Source: JAAYAO01 sp051133435 (GTDB lineage Bacteria > Actinomycetota > Actinomycetes > Propionibacteriales > Propionibacteriaceae). From it: DNA of 64,000 nt. The notes under the pieces were generated by a model, which worked only from the letters and a program-made list of their open reading frames with translations, was not told the origin of the DNA and did no database searches. Location of the stretch: NCBI RefSeq assembly GCF_051133435.1, contig NZ_JBPGNY010000001.1, positions 936,550 to 1,000,549 of the forward strand. The letters run 5' to 3'. Shown piece after piece: positions 16,319 to 24,237 of this stretch; position 1 is the first letter of the stretch, and every line of letters begins with the position of its first letter. The position numbers and the translations under genes were made by a program.

Positions 16319-17418
16319 AGACCGACCTCCTCGGCGAGCCAGGTGGCGGCCACATCGGCGTCCCCGCCGCGGGCCCGCAGCACCACCGCCCGTTCCGACC
16401 ACAGGTGCAGATCGGATTCGCGGACGTAGCCCATGCCACCGTGCAGTTGGTGGGCGGTGAGGGTGACGAAGGGGTAGGCGTCGGAGCTCTTCATCGTGGC
16501 GGTGGCGACCTCGTGGCCGGCCTGTTCCCCGCGTCCCACCCAGAAGGTGGCCCGGGCCGCGGCCAGCCGGGCGGCGGCGGTGGCGATGTGCATATCGGCG
16601 ATGTGGTGCTGTACCGCCTGGAAGGTGCCGATCGCCCGTCCGAATTGCTCGCGTTCGCCCACATAGGCGACGGTGCGTTCGATCACCGCTTGGCAACCGC
16701 CGGCGATCTCGCGGGCCTGCAGGGCCAGGGCGGCATGAGCCACCCAGCGCACCCGCTCGATGTCGGCATGGGCCCACACCTGGGCCTCGCTCACCGGAAT
16801 CCGGTCGAACCGCACCGTGCTGGTCGACCCACCCATCGCCTCGTGGGAGGTGATCTGAGCTTCCGACAGCGGCAGGGCGGTGATCAGGGTGCGGGCCGGG
16901 TCGGTGTCGGTGTCGGTGTGACCGGCCACCAGCACCAGTTCGGCCTGGGTCGCGGCCGGCACATGGTGCAGTTCCCCGCTGAGCACCCAGCCGCCGTCCG
17001 GGGTCGGTTCGGCCCTCAGGTGGGCCGGACGGTGGGCGTCGCCGGGTTGCCACAGCGCGTAGGTGGCGGCCAGTTCTCCCTCGGCCAGGGCGTCCAGGAG
17101 GTCGTCGGGGCCGACCAGGTGTTGGGCGGCGAGCCCGAACACGACCGTGCTGAGCACGATGTCGGGGCACAGGGCACGGCCGGCTTCCTCGGCGAGCAGG
17201 CCGAGGGCATCCAGGGAGCTGCCGATGCCGTCCAGGGGTTGGTCGTCGGCGGCCAGTTCGAAGACTCCGACCTTGTGCAGTTCGCGCCACAGCGCTTCGG
17301 GCCTGGGGGCGTCGGCGCTGCGTTGCTCGCGCACCAACTCCGGTGGGCAGTGGGTGGTGAAGAGGCTGCGCAGCACACCGCGCAGGTCACGTTCCTCGGT
17401 GCTTTCGACCAGTTTCAT
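16315..17418 (-). CDS. Acyl-CoA dehydrogenase, second (short) subunit
   Basis: 367 residues of the FAD acyl-CoA dehydrogenase fold. The N-terminus (MKLVESTEERDLRGVLRSLF) and the C-terminal QLHGGMGYVRESDLHLWSERA block resemble the shorter FadE partners (FadE27/FadE29 type) of actinobacterial steroid degraders, where two different FadE chains form an alpha2beta2 enzyme. Start and stop overlap both neighbours by four bases. It probably dimerises with the product of 17415-18593 and desaturates a bulky acyl-CoA. The usual catalytic Glu was not located with certainty. Confidence 0.87.
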   Translation of the reverse strand: MKLVESTEERDLRGVLRSLFTTHCPPELVREQRSADAPRPEALWRELHKVGVFELAADDQPLDGIGSSLDALGLLAEEAGRALCPDIVLSTVVFGLAAQHLVGPDDLLDALAEGELAATYALWQPGDAHRPAHLRAEPTPDGGWVLSGELHHVPAATQAELVLVAGHTDTDTDPARTLITALPLSEAQITSHEAMGGSTSTVRFDRIPVSEAQVWAHADIERVRWVAHAALALQAREIAGGCQAVIERTVAYVGEREQFGRAIGTFQAVQHHIADMHIATAAARLAAARATFWVGRGEQAGHEVATATMKSSDAYPFVTLTAHQLHGGMGYVRESDLHLWSERAVVLRARGGDADVAATWLAEEVGL

Positions 17419-18593
17419 CGTCCGCTCCTGGCCAGTCCGTGGCCGCGTTGGGCGATCACATCACGCAGTACTTCGTTGGTGCCGGCGCCGAAGCGCAGCA
17501 GTGGGGAGATGCGGTAGAGCCGCTCGAACCGGGCCTGGGGTGGGGCCTGCTCGCCGCGACCGGACAGCAGCCCGTCGGAGCCGAGTACCTGCATCGCCAC
17601 ATCGGCGATGCGTTGGCGCAGTTCGGAGGTGAAGATCTTCTCCGCGCTCACCTCGACGCTGGGGATGATGCCGTCATCCAGCAGGGAGGCGGCCTCGTAA
17701 CCCATCACCCGGGCGACTTCGACGTCGGCCTCGAGTTCCATCAGCTTGCGGCGCAGTACCGGGTCGTCGGTCGGCACCCGTCCGTCGGTGCGGGGCTGCC
17801 GGGCCAGGGCGAGCAGGTCGTCCACCGCCCGGCGCAGGTCACCGGCATTGGTGAGGGCGCCGCGCTCGAGATCGAGGGCTCCGGTGATGTACTGCCAGCC
17901 CTTGTTCTCCTCACCGATCAGGTTGGTCACCGGCACCCGCACCTGATCGAAGAAGGCGGCGTTGGTGCGGTAATCCGACCAGGCCCAGATCGGACGGATC
18001 TCCACCCCCGGCGCGTCGATCGGCACGATGATCACCGAGATGCCCTTGTGTTTCGGGGCCTCGGGATCGGTGCGGACGCACAACCATTCATGGGTGGAAC
18101 GCTGCGCTCCGCTGTTCCAGATCTTCTGCCCGGTGATCACCCACTCGTCCCCGTCGCGCACCGCCTTGGTGCGCAGTGAGGCCAGGTCGGTGCCGGCATC
18201 GGGTTCGGAGTAGCCGACCGCACAGATCATCTCGCCGCGGGCGATCGGCGGCAGGAACTCGGCCTTGTTCTGTTCGGTGCCGTGGCGCATGATCATCGGC
18301 GCCACCGAGGTGACGGTCAGGTCGGGGCCGGGCACACCCCAGTACTCGAACTCGCTGACCAGCAGGTGCTGATGGATCGGACTCAGCCCGAGGCCGCCGT
18401 ATTCGACCGGCCAGTTCAGTCCGAACCAGCCCAGTTCGCCGACCTTGCGGCGGAAGGCGGCGAGTTCACCGTCGGGGTACTCCAGATCGTGTTCGGCCAA
18501 CTCGGCGCGCAAGGCATCGGTGACGTTCTCGGCCAGAAATGTTCGAACCTCGGCCAACCATTCACGTTGATCGGGGTTCAGGTCGAAATCCAT
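17415..18593 (-). CDS. Acyl-CoA dehydrogenase, first (long) subunit
   Basis: 392 residues starting MDFDLNPDQREWLAEVRTFL. FAD-binding motifs (CAVGYSEPDAGTDLASLRT, VITGQKIWNSGAQ) and the C-terminal RFGAGTNEVLRDVIAQRG are those of the FadE26/FadE28-like subunit. ATG 18593 follows GAGGAG by four bases. The frame runs open further upstream, but that extension lies in the divergent promoter region and has no family homology. It is first in the operon dehydrogenase-dehydrogenase-CoA-transferase. The pair would form the first beta-oxidation step. Acyl specificity cannot be read from sequence. Confidence 0.9.
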   Translation of the reverse strand: MDFDLNPDQREWLAEVRTFLAENVTDALRAELAEHDLEYPDGELAAFRRKVGELGWFGLNWPVEYGGLGLSPIHQHLLVSEFEYWGVPGPDLTVTSVAPMIMRHGTEQNKAEFLPPIARGEMICAVGYSEPDAGTDLASLRTKAVRDGDEWVITGQKIWNSGAQRSTHEWLCVRTDPEAPKHKGISVIIVPIDAPGVEIRPIWAWSDYRTNAAFFDQVRVPVTNLIGEENKGWQYITGALDLERGALTNAGDLRRAVDDLLALARQPRTDGRVPTDDPVLRRKLMELEADVEVARVMGYEAASLLDDGIIPSVEVSAEKIFTSELRQRIADVAMQVLGSDGLLSGRGEQAPPQARFERLYRISPLLRFGAGTNEVLRDVIAQRGHGLARSGR

Positions 18594-18726
18594 CCGGGCT
18601 CCTCGGTCGGCATCCCGGCCGAACCTAAGAAGCCACCCGGCCGGTGTCAACGATGCCTGCCGCCCAACGGAACCACTCGGCGGCACAGTTCGAAAGCCCC
18701 ACCGGGATCGCATTAGGCTGCCCGAC

Positions 18727-19089
18727 ATGGCACGTCGGCGCTTTCCGAAGTCGGTGTATGACACCGGTACCGAACCCGACCCCAGGTTCACCCTGGCCAA
18801 TGAGCGCACCTATCTGGCCTGGATCCGCACCTCCCTGGCGCTGCTGGCCGCCGGGATCGCCCTGGAGGTGTTGGGCCTGGGGCTGCACGAGGGCTTCCGG
18901 ATTCTTGCCTCGGTGATTCTGTTGCTGACCGGTTCGGCGGCCGCACCGATGGCCTGGTTCAACTGGGCGCGCTTCGAACGGGCCCTGCGGCAGAACACTC
19001 CCCTGCCCCATTCCCCGCTCGCACTGCCGGTGGGCATCGTGGTCGGCATCACCGGGGTGATCGTCCTGCTGGGGTTCATCTTCCGATGA
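18727..19089 (+). CDS. DUF202 family membrane protein, first copy
   Basis: 120 residues. A basic N-terminus and the DUF202 signature (DPRFTLANERTYLAWIRTSLALLAAGIAL) precede three hydrophobic segments. These YidH-like inner-membrane proteins have no established biochemical role. It overlaps the next gene by ATGA, so the two are one transcriptional unit. It is divergent from the acyl-CoA dehydrogenase operon, with 133 bases between them. Confidence 0.85.
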   Translation: MARRRFPKSVYDTGTEPDPRFTLANERTYLAWIRTSLALLAAGIALEVLGLGLHEGFRILASVILLLTGSAAAPMAWFNWARFERALRQNTPLPHSPLALPVGIVVGITGVIVLLGFIFR

Positions 19090-19439
19090 TGAACACACCC
19101 TTCGATCCGGGCCTGCAGCCCGAGCGGACGATGCTCGCCTGGTCGCGCACCGTGCTGGCGCTCGCGGTCGGATCGCTGGTCTACGCCCGGATCGCGGTGG
19201 TGACCATCGGGCTGTGGGCCTGGGCGCTGGCCGGAGCCGGCCTGGCCGTCGCGGTCGTCGTGGCCGTGGAATCGCGCAAACGCTACGGGTACACCCATCG
19301 CAGCCTCTCCATGGGTCGGGTGAAGCTCGCCGATGGCCTGTTACCGGCCTTTCTGGCCGCGGCGGTGTTCCTGGCCGGGGTCGTGATCCTGGTGCTGACC
19401 CTGGTCGGCCCCAACGCCACCTTCGACCAGCTCCGCTAG
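19086..19439 (+). CDS. DUF202 family membrane protein, second copy
   Basis: 117 residues beginning MMNTPFDPGLQPERTMLAWSRTVLALAVGSLVYARIAV, with three predicted membrane segments. It is the usual tandem partner of the preceding YidH-like protein (YidG-like). The pair commonly occurs together in bacteria, and its function is unknown. The start overlaps the previous stop. A palindromic repeat begins 17 bases after its stop. Confidence 0.83.
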   Translation: MMNTPFDPGLQPERTMLAWSRTVLALAVGSLVYARIAVVTIGLWAWALAGAGLAVAVVVAVESRKRYGYTHRSLSMGRVKLADGLLPAFLAAAVFLAGVVILVLTLVGPNATFDQLR

Positions 19440-19455
19440 TCGTACTGCGGGCCCC

Positions 19456-19540
19456 GTGGATACAAACGCACCCGATCTGACCCGATAGCGCCCGAAAGCG
19501 TCGACTGAGGGCGTTTCGGGTGCGTTTTCAGCCATCCACC
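19456..19540. repeat. Palindromic repeat element, copy 1
   Basis: The outer ends are GTGGAT...ATCCAC, and inside is a perfect 12-bp inverted pair (AAACGCACCCGA and TCGGGTGCGTTT) with an internal loop. A related element with the same arms lies at 21983-22060. The two flank the P450 and APH-like genes exactly. It could act as a terminator for the DUF202 genes or be a small mobile repeat (REP/MITE-like). No target-site duplication was confirmed. Confidence 0.6.
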
Positions 19541-19617
19541 CATGACGGGACCGGCTCTGTCGAAAACCTTTCCTGCTCCTTACAGTGGCCCACACCCACT
19601 GGTTCGAGGAGGATCCC

Positions 19618-20841
19618 GTGACCATCGTCAGCGACATCGACTTCACCCATCCCGACACCTTCGTCAACGGCATACCCCACGAGGAACTGGCCGAGTTGCG
19701 CCGCAACTCGCCGGTGGTGTGGGTGCCCCAGGAACCCGGCATCGGCGGCTACCCCGACGACGGCTACTGGCTGGTGACCACCCACGAACTGGTGCGGGAG
19801 GTCTCGCGCAACGGCAAGCTCTGGTCGAGTTGGGAGAACACCGCGATGTCGCGGCTGCAGGACCACTCCGCCGAGGTGCAGGTGCCGATGCAGCGTGCGC
19901 TGTTGCTGAACATGGACGGCCCCGAACATGCCGAGATCCGCCGGATCATTTCCCGTGGTTTCACCCCGCGTGCGGTGGAGGGGTTGCGCGATGCGCTGCG
20001 GGAGCGGGCCCGCGATATCGCTGACCGTGCCCAAGCCGGGGAACAGGGCAACTTCGTCGCCGAGGTGGCCAACGAACTGCCGGTACAGGCGATCGCCGAC
20101 CTGCTCGGGGTGCCGCAGGAAGACCGGATGAAGTTGCTCGACTGGTCGGACCGGATGACCGGTGCCGATGAGGGCCACGATCCGGTGGAGGCGATGACCG
20201 AGTTGGTCGGCTACTCCTACGGGCTGGCCGCCGAGCGGCAACAGGAGCCCCAGGACGACATCATCACCAAGCTGGTGGAGGCGAACACCGACGGCCGGCT
20301 CACCCCCGAGGAGTTCGGCTACTTCATGATCCTTTTGGTGGTCGCCGGCTCGGAGACCACCCGCAACTCGATCGGCCTGGGCATGATCGCGATGTTGGAG
20401 AACCCCGACCAGTGGGAGAAGTTCAAGGCCGAACGACCCGAAACCGCCGCCGACGAGATCATCCGCTGGGCTTCCCCGGTGATGTCCTTCCAGCGCACCG
20501 CCACCGAGGACACCGTGCTCGGCGGCCAGGAGATCAAGAAGGGTCAGCGGGTGGTGATGCTGTACGCCTCGGCCAATTTCGACGAGGACGTCTTCGACAA
20601 CCCCGCCACCTTCGACATCATGCGCAGCCCCAACCCGCACGTGGCCTTCGGCGGCACCGGCCCGCACTACTGCATCGGCGCCAACCTGGCCCGGCTGCAG
20701 GTCGAGCTGATGTTCAACGCGATCGCCGATGTGATGCCCGACATCACCTTGCTGGGTGATCCGGTACGGGTGCGATCGGGCTGGTTGAACAGCCTCAAAT
20801 CCTTCGAGGTGAGCTACGGCACGTGCCCGGTTCGGCACTGA
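19618..20841 (+). CDS. Cytochrome P450, CYP125/CYP142-like
   Basis: 407 residues. I-helix motif AGSETTRNS (243-251), K-helix ExxR (E280-R283) and haem loop FGGTGPHYCIG with proximal Cys352 are intact. FGGTGxHYCIGANLAR is typical of the CYP124/125/142 group, which hydroxylate sterol side chains or branched lipids; this match is by motif only. GTG 19618 has GAGGAGG immediately upstream and gives the expected N-terminus. The ferredoxin at 366-563 could supply electrons. It is followed by an APH-like gene after 13 bases. Alternative substrates include terpenes and fatty acids. Confidence 0.88.
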   Translation: MTIVSDIDFTHPDTFVNGIPHEELAELRRNSPVVWVPQEPGIGGYPDDGYWLVTTHELVREVSRNGKLWSSWENTAMSRLQDHSAEVQVPMQRALLLNMDGPEHAEIRRIISRGFTPRAVEGLRDALRERARDIADRAQAGEQGNFVAEVANELPVQAIADLLGVPQEDRMKLLDWSDRMTGADEGHDPVEAMTELVGYSYGLAAERQQEPQDDIITKLVEANTDGRLTPEEFGYFMILLVVAGSETTRNSIGLGMIAMLENPDQWEKFKAERPETAADEIIRWASPVMSFQRTATEDTVLGGQEIKKGQRVVMLYASANFDEDVFDNPATFDIMRSPNPHVAFGGTGPHYCIGANLARLQVELMFNAIADVMPDITLLGDPVRVRSGWLNSLKSFEVSYGTCPVRH

Positions 20842-20854
20842 TCGAGGAGTGGGG

Positions 20855-21982
20855 ATGAGCAACACCGGCCCTCGGTTGGTCACCAGCACCACCCGTTCCG
20901 ACGTCACCAGTTGGCCCGAACCCCTGGCCGCGTTCATCGCCGAACAGGTCGGTGGACCGGTGGAACTGACCGAGGTGTCCAGCCCGAGCGGATCGGGCAT
21001 GTCGGGCATCTCCCTGCTGTTCACCGCCACTTGGGCTGACCCCGATCAGCCGGAGACCGGCGAGCGGACGTCGCGCCGCCTGGTGGCCCGGGTGATGCCA
21101 CACCCCGACGACCTGCCCGTGTTCCCGATCTCCGATGTGGAACGTGAGGCGGCGGTGATGACCGCCGCCCGGGTCGGTACCGGGCTGCCGGTACCGGAGG
21201 TGTTCTGGACCGAGCCATCCGGGCAGGTGATCGGCATGCCCTTCATGATCGTGGAAGCGGTACCGGGCTCGGCACCACCCGACAATCCGCCCTACCTGTT
21301 CGGGGGTTGGCTGGCCTCGGCCACCGCCGAGGAGCAACGCCGCCTGGAGACCAGCACGGTCGATGTGCTGGCCCGGGTGCACGCCGCGCCGGCACCCGAG
21401 GTGCTGCGCCCCGCATTCGGTGACACCCGCAGCGCCCTGCGGGCCCATCTGGACGAGTCGATCGACTACTACCGGTGGATGCTCGACGGCGGAGAACCGA
21501 TACCGGTGCTGGAGGACGGCTTCACCTGGTTGGAGGAGAACTTCCCCGACGACGACCGGGAACCGGTCTTCCTGTGGGGAGACTCCCGGATCGGCAACAT
21601 CCTCTACACCGACTTCACCCCCACCGGGGTGCTGGACTGGGAGTACGCCCGGTACGGGCCGCGGGAGGCCGACCTGGCCTGGCTGATCTGTTTCCATGCG
21701 ATGTTCCAGGACCTCGCCGAAACCCACGGCCACCCCGGGATGCCGGGGTTCCTGCAACGGGCCCGGATCGAGGAGGACTATGCCGCGGCTTCGGGGCACA
21801 CCCCGGCGCACATGGACTTCCACCTGACCTACGCGGCGGTGCGCCACGGCGTGATCATGAGCCGGATCGCGCGCCGATCGATCCTGCTCGGTGACCGCGA
21901 ACCGGTCGAGAACCTCGATGAACTGGTGTTGCATCACAAGCTGTTGCGCAAGCTGCTCGATGGCACCCACCGGTGGGCCTGA
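20855..21982 (+). CDS. APH-family phosphotransferase-like protein
   Basis: 375 residues of aminoglycoside-phosphotransferase/choline-kinase fold. The Brenner-type loop reads FLWGDSRIGNILYTDF, keeping D and N of HxDxxxxN but with Trp at the His position. It is followed by GVLDWEYARYGPREADLAWL, with the metal-binding Asp. Such proteins often accompany acyl-CoA dehydrogenases and P450s in lipid-degrading actinobacteria, and their small-molecule substrate is generally unknown. ATG 20855 is chosen for its AGGAG spacing. An antibiotic-resistance role is not suggested by context. Confidence 0.82.
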   Translation: MSNTGPRLVTSTTRSDVTSWPEPLAAFIAEQVGGPVELTEVSSPSGSGMSGISLLFTATWADPDQPETGERTSRRLVARVMPHPDDLPVFPISDVEREAAVMTAARVGTGLPVPEVFWTEPSGQVIGMPFMIVEAVPGSAPPDNPPYLFGGWLASATAEEQRRLETSTVDVLARVHAAPAPEVLRPAFGDTRSALRAHLDESIDYYRWMLDGGEPIPVLEDGFTWLEENFPDDDREPVFLWGDSRIGNILYTDFTPTGVLDWEYARYGPREADLAWLICFHAMFQDLAETHGHPGMPGFLQRARIEEDYAAASGHTPAHMDFHLTYAAVRHGVIMSRIARRSILLGDREPVENLDELVLHHKLLRKLLDGTHRWA

Positions 21983-22060
21983 TGGATATAAACGCACCCT
22001 AGACCGGCCGATAGCCCCGAAAAGTGCCGTGACACCCGGATTCGGATGCGTTTTCATCCA
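21983..22060. repeat. Palindromic repeat element, copy 2
   Basis: It begins TGGATATAAACGCA and ends TGCGTTTTCATCCA, which are inverted copies at 12 of 14 positions. It shares these arms, the GATAG-CCCGAAA core and a trailing GCAGCCATCCAC with copy 1 at 19456-19540. It begins immediately after the stop of the APH-like gene and ends 23 bases before the convergent LLM gene stop. It may serve as a bidirectional terminator. Confidence 0.6.
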
Positions 22061-22082
22061 CGCAGCCATCCACGCAACAGAA

Positions 22083-23084
22083 TCAGTCACGCAATGCACT
22101 GGCCAGCTCACTGATGCTGTCGATACCGGGGTCGTAGCCGGGGAAGTAGCAGCACACCCGCTCGGCGAAGGCCCCGAAACGGTGCCGGATCTCGGCGGCA
22201 CATTCGGCCGGGGTGCCTCGCACGGCCAGCGTTGCCAGCATCTCGTCGGTGATCAGCGAGGTCATCGTGGCCACCTCGCCGATCTTCGACAGTCGGTTCA
22301 GTTCCGGTTGCAGCTCGGCCCAGCCTTCGACCTCGAGCACCGAACGGTAGGCCGGTGTGGAGGCGTAGAAGGCGAGCAGGGCTTTCACGCCCCGGTCGGC
22401 GGCCTCGCGTTCGGCCGGGGTATTGGCCATCGCCACGATCGCCTGCGGTTCGATCGGTATCTGCTCCCGCCCGCTGCGGCGCAGACCCTCGGCCACCGCG
22501 GGCAGGGTCACCCGGGCCAGGTGGCGGTGGCTGTGGAAGGGCATCACCAGTAGCCCGTCGGCGACCTCGGCGGCGGTGCGGGTCATCACCGGGCCGAGTG
22601 CCCCGAGCCACACCGGCGGGCGTCCGAAGGGATTCGGGCCGGGGTTGAACATCGGTGGCATCAGGGTGTGCCTGGTGTGCTCCCCCTCGAAGCGCAGCGG
22701 TGCGCCGTGCTGCCAGGACTCCAGAATCGCGATCACGGCCCGGACGATCTCCTTCATCCGGGCCGCCGGTGCCGACCAGGTCGCGCCGTAGCGCTTCTCG
22801 ATGTGCACCTTGATCTGCGAGCCCAGGCCGAGCCGGAACCGGCCGCCACTGAGGCGGTGCAGGTCCCAGGCCGCATGGGCCAGGTGCATCGGTGACCGCG
22901 GCATGGCGATCGCCACGTTGGTCATCAGGTCGGTTTCGACCACCTGCGAGGCGATCGCCAGCGGCAGGAACACATCGTGCGGGCCCTCGAAGGTGAACAG
23001 CCCGCCGACGCCGGCCGCCACCAGTTCCCGGGCGCGGCCGGCGGTTTCCCACGGCGGGGCGTCGAGTTGAACGTCGAGGTGCAT
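22083..23084 (-). CDS. F420-dependent LLM-class oxidoreductase
   Basis: 333 residues of the bacterial-luciferase-like (LLM) TIM barrel. Characteristic blocks are MPRSPMHLAHAAWDLHRLSGGRFRLGLGSQIKVHIEKRYG and PVWLGALGPVMTRTAAEVADGLLVMPF. The RFRLGLGSQI...HIEKR pattern belongs to the actinobacterial F420-using group (resembling TIGR03617). It would transfer hydride between F420 and an unknown organic substrate. It is the third gene of the minus-strand operon with the flavin monooxygenase and the serine hydrolase, starting 13 bases after the latter stops. Confidence 0.85.
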   Translation of the reverse strand: MHLDVQLDAPPWETAGRARELVAAGVGGLFTFEGPHDVFLPLAIASQVVETDLMTNVAIAMPRSPMHLAHAAWDLHRLSGGRFRLGLGSQIKVHIEKRYGATWSAPAARMKEIVRAVIAILESWQHGAPLRFEGEHTRHTLMPPMFNPGPNPFGRPPVWLGALGPVMTRTAAEVADGLLVMPFHSHRHLARVTLPAVAEGLRRSGREQIPIEPQAIVAMANTPAEREAADRGVKALLAFYASTPAYRSVLEVEGWAELQPELNRLSKIGEVATMTSLITDEMLATLAVRGTPAECAAEIRHRFGAFAERVCCYFPGYDPGIDSISELASALRD

Positions 23085-23097
23085 GCCCCGATGGGCC

Positions 23098-24237
23098 TCA
23101 GCCGAGCGCTTCCCAGACCGTGCGGACGTAGTCGGTGGTGCGCTGGGCCCCGACCAGATCGACCGTCATTTTGTTCATCGCGTAGGCCATGGTGACCCGA
23201 CGATCGATGTCGTTGACCACGATCGCGCCACCCCAGCCCGGCCACCAACTGGCGTTCTCGGGCAGCCAACCGGGCGCGTCCGGGGCCGACAGCCCCACGC
23301 CCAGACCGAAGCGGATCGGCAGGAACAGCACCCGGTCGGGGCCGTGCGCGCGCTCGGTGTGGATCTCGCGCACCGCCTCCTCGCTGAGCAGCCGGTGGCC
23401 GCCGTGGGCGATTCCCTGATGCGACAGCGCCGATTGCAACTGGGCCATCGAGCGGGCATTACCGTGCCCGTTCACCCCGGCCAGTTCGGCGCGCCGCCAC
23501 TGTTCGGTGGCGGTGGCCGGCACCCGCATCACCGGGTTGCCGAGCACTCGCACCGCCGGATGGTCGGCGCCGAGCTTCGACATGTCGGCGACCCGGCCCT
23601 CCGGGGCGATCAGGGTGGCGATCCGCGGTTCCACCTCCGCGGTGGTGCCGATGTGGTAATCGGCCCCGATCGGCCCGGCCACCTCGGTGCGGAAGACCTC
23701 GGAGAGGGTGCGCCCGGACGCCCGCAGCACCAGTTCACTGAGCAGGTGCCCGAAGGCGAGCGCGGCGTACCCGGAGCCCTCCCCCGGGGTCCACCAGGGT
23801 GCTTGTTCGGCCAGCTTGGCCGAGGCCGCGGGCACGTCGCATACGGCGTCGACGTCCATCGGTTCGTCCCAGCCCGGCACTCCGGCGGTGTGTGCCAGGA
23901 TTTGTTCGACGGTGATCAGTTCCTTGCCGTTGGCGGCGAACTCCGGCCAGTAGGTGGCGACCGGGGCGCGCAGGTCGAGCACACCCTGGTCGACCAGATG
24001 CATCACCACCAGGGTGGCCATCGTCTTGGTGACCGACCAGGTGTGCACGATGGTGTCGCGCTCCCAGGCCCGTCCGGATTCGACGTCGGCCACCCCGCCC
24101 CACAGGTCGACGACGATCTCACCGTCGCGGATCACACACAGCGAGGCGCCCACATCGGTGCCGTCGGCGAGGTTGGCCGCCAATAGGTCGGTGACCGCGC
24201 CGAACCCGTCGGCCGCGGTGCCCTGTACCTCGCTCAT
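23098..24237 (-). CDS. Family VIII-type esterase/beta-lactamase-fold serine hydrolase
   Basis: 379 residues. The SxxK nucleophile motif is S68-V-T-K71 (THTWSVTKTM-like context) about 70 residues in, the Tyr of the YxN-equivalent loop is in GSGYAALAFGHLL, and there is no signal peptide. Cytoplasmic proteins of this kind in actinobacteria (LipL/LipD-like) are usually carboxylesterases, not antibiotic hydrolases. Its start overlaps the stop of the flavin monooxygenase by ATGA, so it probably hydrolyses that enzyme's product, mirroring the esterase/BVMO pair at 4762-7282. Confidence 0.82.
   Translation of the reverse strand: MSEVQGTAADGFGAVTDLLAANLADGTDVGASLCVIRDGEIVVDLWGGVADVESGRAWERDTIVHTWSVTKTMATLVVMHLVDQGVLDLRAPVATYWPEFAANGKELITVEQILAHTAGVPGWDEPMDVDAVCDVPAASAKLAEQAPWWTPGEGSGYAALAFGHLLSELVLRASGRTLSEVFRTEVAGPIGADYHIGTTAEVEPRIATLIAPEGRVADMSKLGADHPAVRVLGNPVMRVPATATEQWRRAELAGVNGHGNARSMAQLQSALSHQGIAHGGHRLLSEEAVREIHTERAHGPDRVLFLPIRFGLGVGLSAPDAPGWLPENASWWPGWGGAIVVNDIDRRVTMAYAMNKMTVDLVGAQRTTDYVRTVWEALG

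Noticed and set aside
13799..17290. 1163-codon minus-strand frame read as one protein
   Set aside because: Its first 324 codons are an out-of-frame shadow of the acyl-CoA dehydrogenase; the real CoA-transferase begins at GTG 16318, overlapping the dehydrogenase stop.
20855..21982. Aminoglycoside resistance gene
   Set aside because: The APH fold is shared widely, and the context with a P450 plus the altered loop speaks against drug resistance.
23098..24237. Antibiotic-resistance beta-lactamase
   Set aside because: It has the SxxK fold but no signal peptide and sits in a monooxygenase operon; an intracellular esterase is far more likely.
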